A stretch of 64,000 bases of DNA, taken from NCBI GenBank assembly GCA_905221605.1, contig CAJNDS010002393.1, positions 233,501-297,500 of the forward strand, written 5' to 3'. Both the position numbers and the translations under genes were made by a program. Position 1 is the stretch's first letter; each line of letters begins with the position of its first letter. The notes below the pieces were generated by a model, which did no database searches, was not told the DNA's origin, and saw only the letters and a list, made by a program, of their open reading frames with translations. The DNA is from Symbiodinium natans (lineage: Eukaryota; Sar; Dinophyceae; Suessiales; Symbiodiniaceae). Shown here in pieces: positions 63,879 through 64,000 of this stretch.

Positions 63879-63952
63879 GAGTGCCGATGTTCAGCTGCCT
63901 CCCAGAGCCGAGATCAAGTTCGACTACTGCTCCCCATTTCATCCGCCGCAAG
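63879..63952 (+). CDS. candidate exon at window end
   Basis: CTTTGCAG|G acceptor after C(C)CCTAAA repeats and CGCAAG|GCCGTT (GC) donor, followed by TTTAGGG at the window edge. The favoured frame is SADVQLPPRAEIKFDYCSPF then HPPQ; two other frames are open. Family not recognised. Confidence 0.5.
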
Positions 63953-64000
63953 GCCGTTTTTTGGGGCTTGGGGTTTGGGGTTTAGGGTTTAGGGTTTAGG

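Noticed and set aside
1-64000. tRNA, rRNA, spliced-leader RNA or relict spliced-leader sequence
   Set aside because: I looked for tRNA-like arms and for the dinoflagellate spliced-leader end near the CRAL-TRIO block and saw none that I could support by eye.

Overview
The window reads as nuclear DNA of a dinoflagellate, most likely a Symbiodiniaceae/Suessiales-type alga. The evidence is plant/alveolate-type telomeric heptamers (TTTAGGG/CCCTAAA) scattered in both orientations, tiny exons in long introns, splice acceptors followed by G (AG|G), and many GC splice donors. A chromerid or another alveolate is not excluded, and the genus cannot be fixed. There are no bacterial operons, no convincing RNA genes and no CRISPR. 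Nearly all open frames over 60 codons are chance frames through repeats.

Layout. (1) 1-9.45 kb: telomeric arrays separating small candidate plus-strand exons, including a leucine-rich-repeat exon at 557-638 and a likely terminal exon ending in TGA at 9446. (2) 9.45-19 kb: weak exon candidates, an AT-rich island (12.1-14.0 kb) and telomere-derived repeats. (3) About 20.8-45.6 kb: the main gene, a plus-strand ion channel of the voltage-gated superfamily cut into very small exons. Three homologous membrane repeats are seen. D1 lies at about 20.8-28.1 kb with S2, S5, pore, filter and S6. D2 lies at about 29.2-36.3 kb with S1, S3, S4, pore and S6. D3 lies at about 37.5-45.6 kb with S1, S2, S3, S4, S5, pore and S6. 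Adjacent exons join in phase and several joins rebuild conserved codons, so this is a spliced gene and not debris. All three pores have an unusual G-E/D-W/Y...D-Y/F-T filter instead of TxGYG. (4) 38.87-39.71 kb: a CRAL-TRIO/Sec14-type lipid-binding coding block on the same strand, inside the D3 intron between the S2-S3 and S3 exons. (5) 46-64 kb: further exon candidates (48.2, 54.4-55.1, 60.8-63.95 kb) and two large AT-rich elements (50.37-52.62 and 55.22-58.50 kb) whose ends are inverted copies of one shared terminal sequence.

The organising feature is telomeric repeat inside genes. Many exons have CCCTAAA arrays upstream and TTTAGGG arrays downstream. Such introns start with TTTAGGG and end with CCCTAAA, that is, they carry telomere-like inverted ends. 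Several families of short inverted-repeat elements sit in the same introns and may be introner-like.

Exon edges were called by eye from open frame, splice motifs, phase and residue pattern. They are best in the channel and only suggestive elsewhere.
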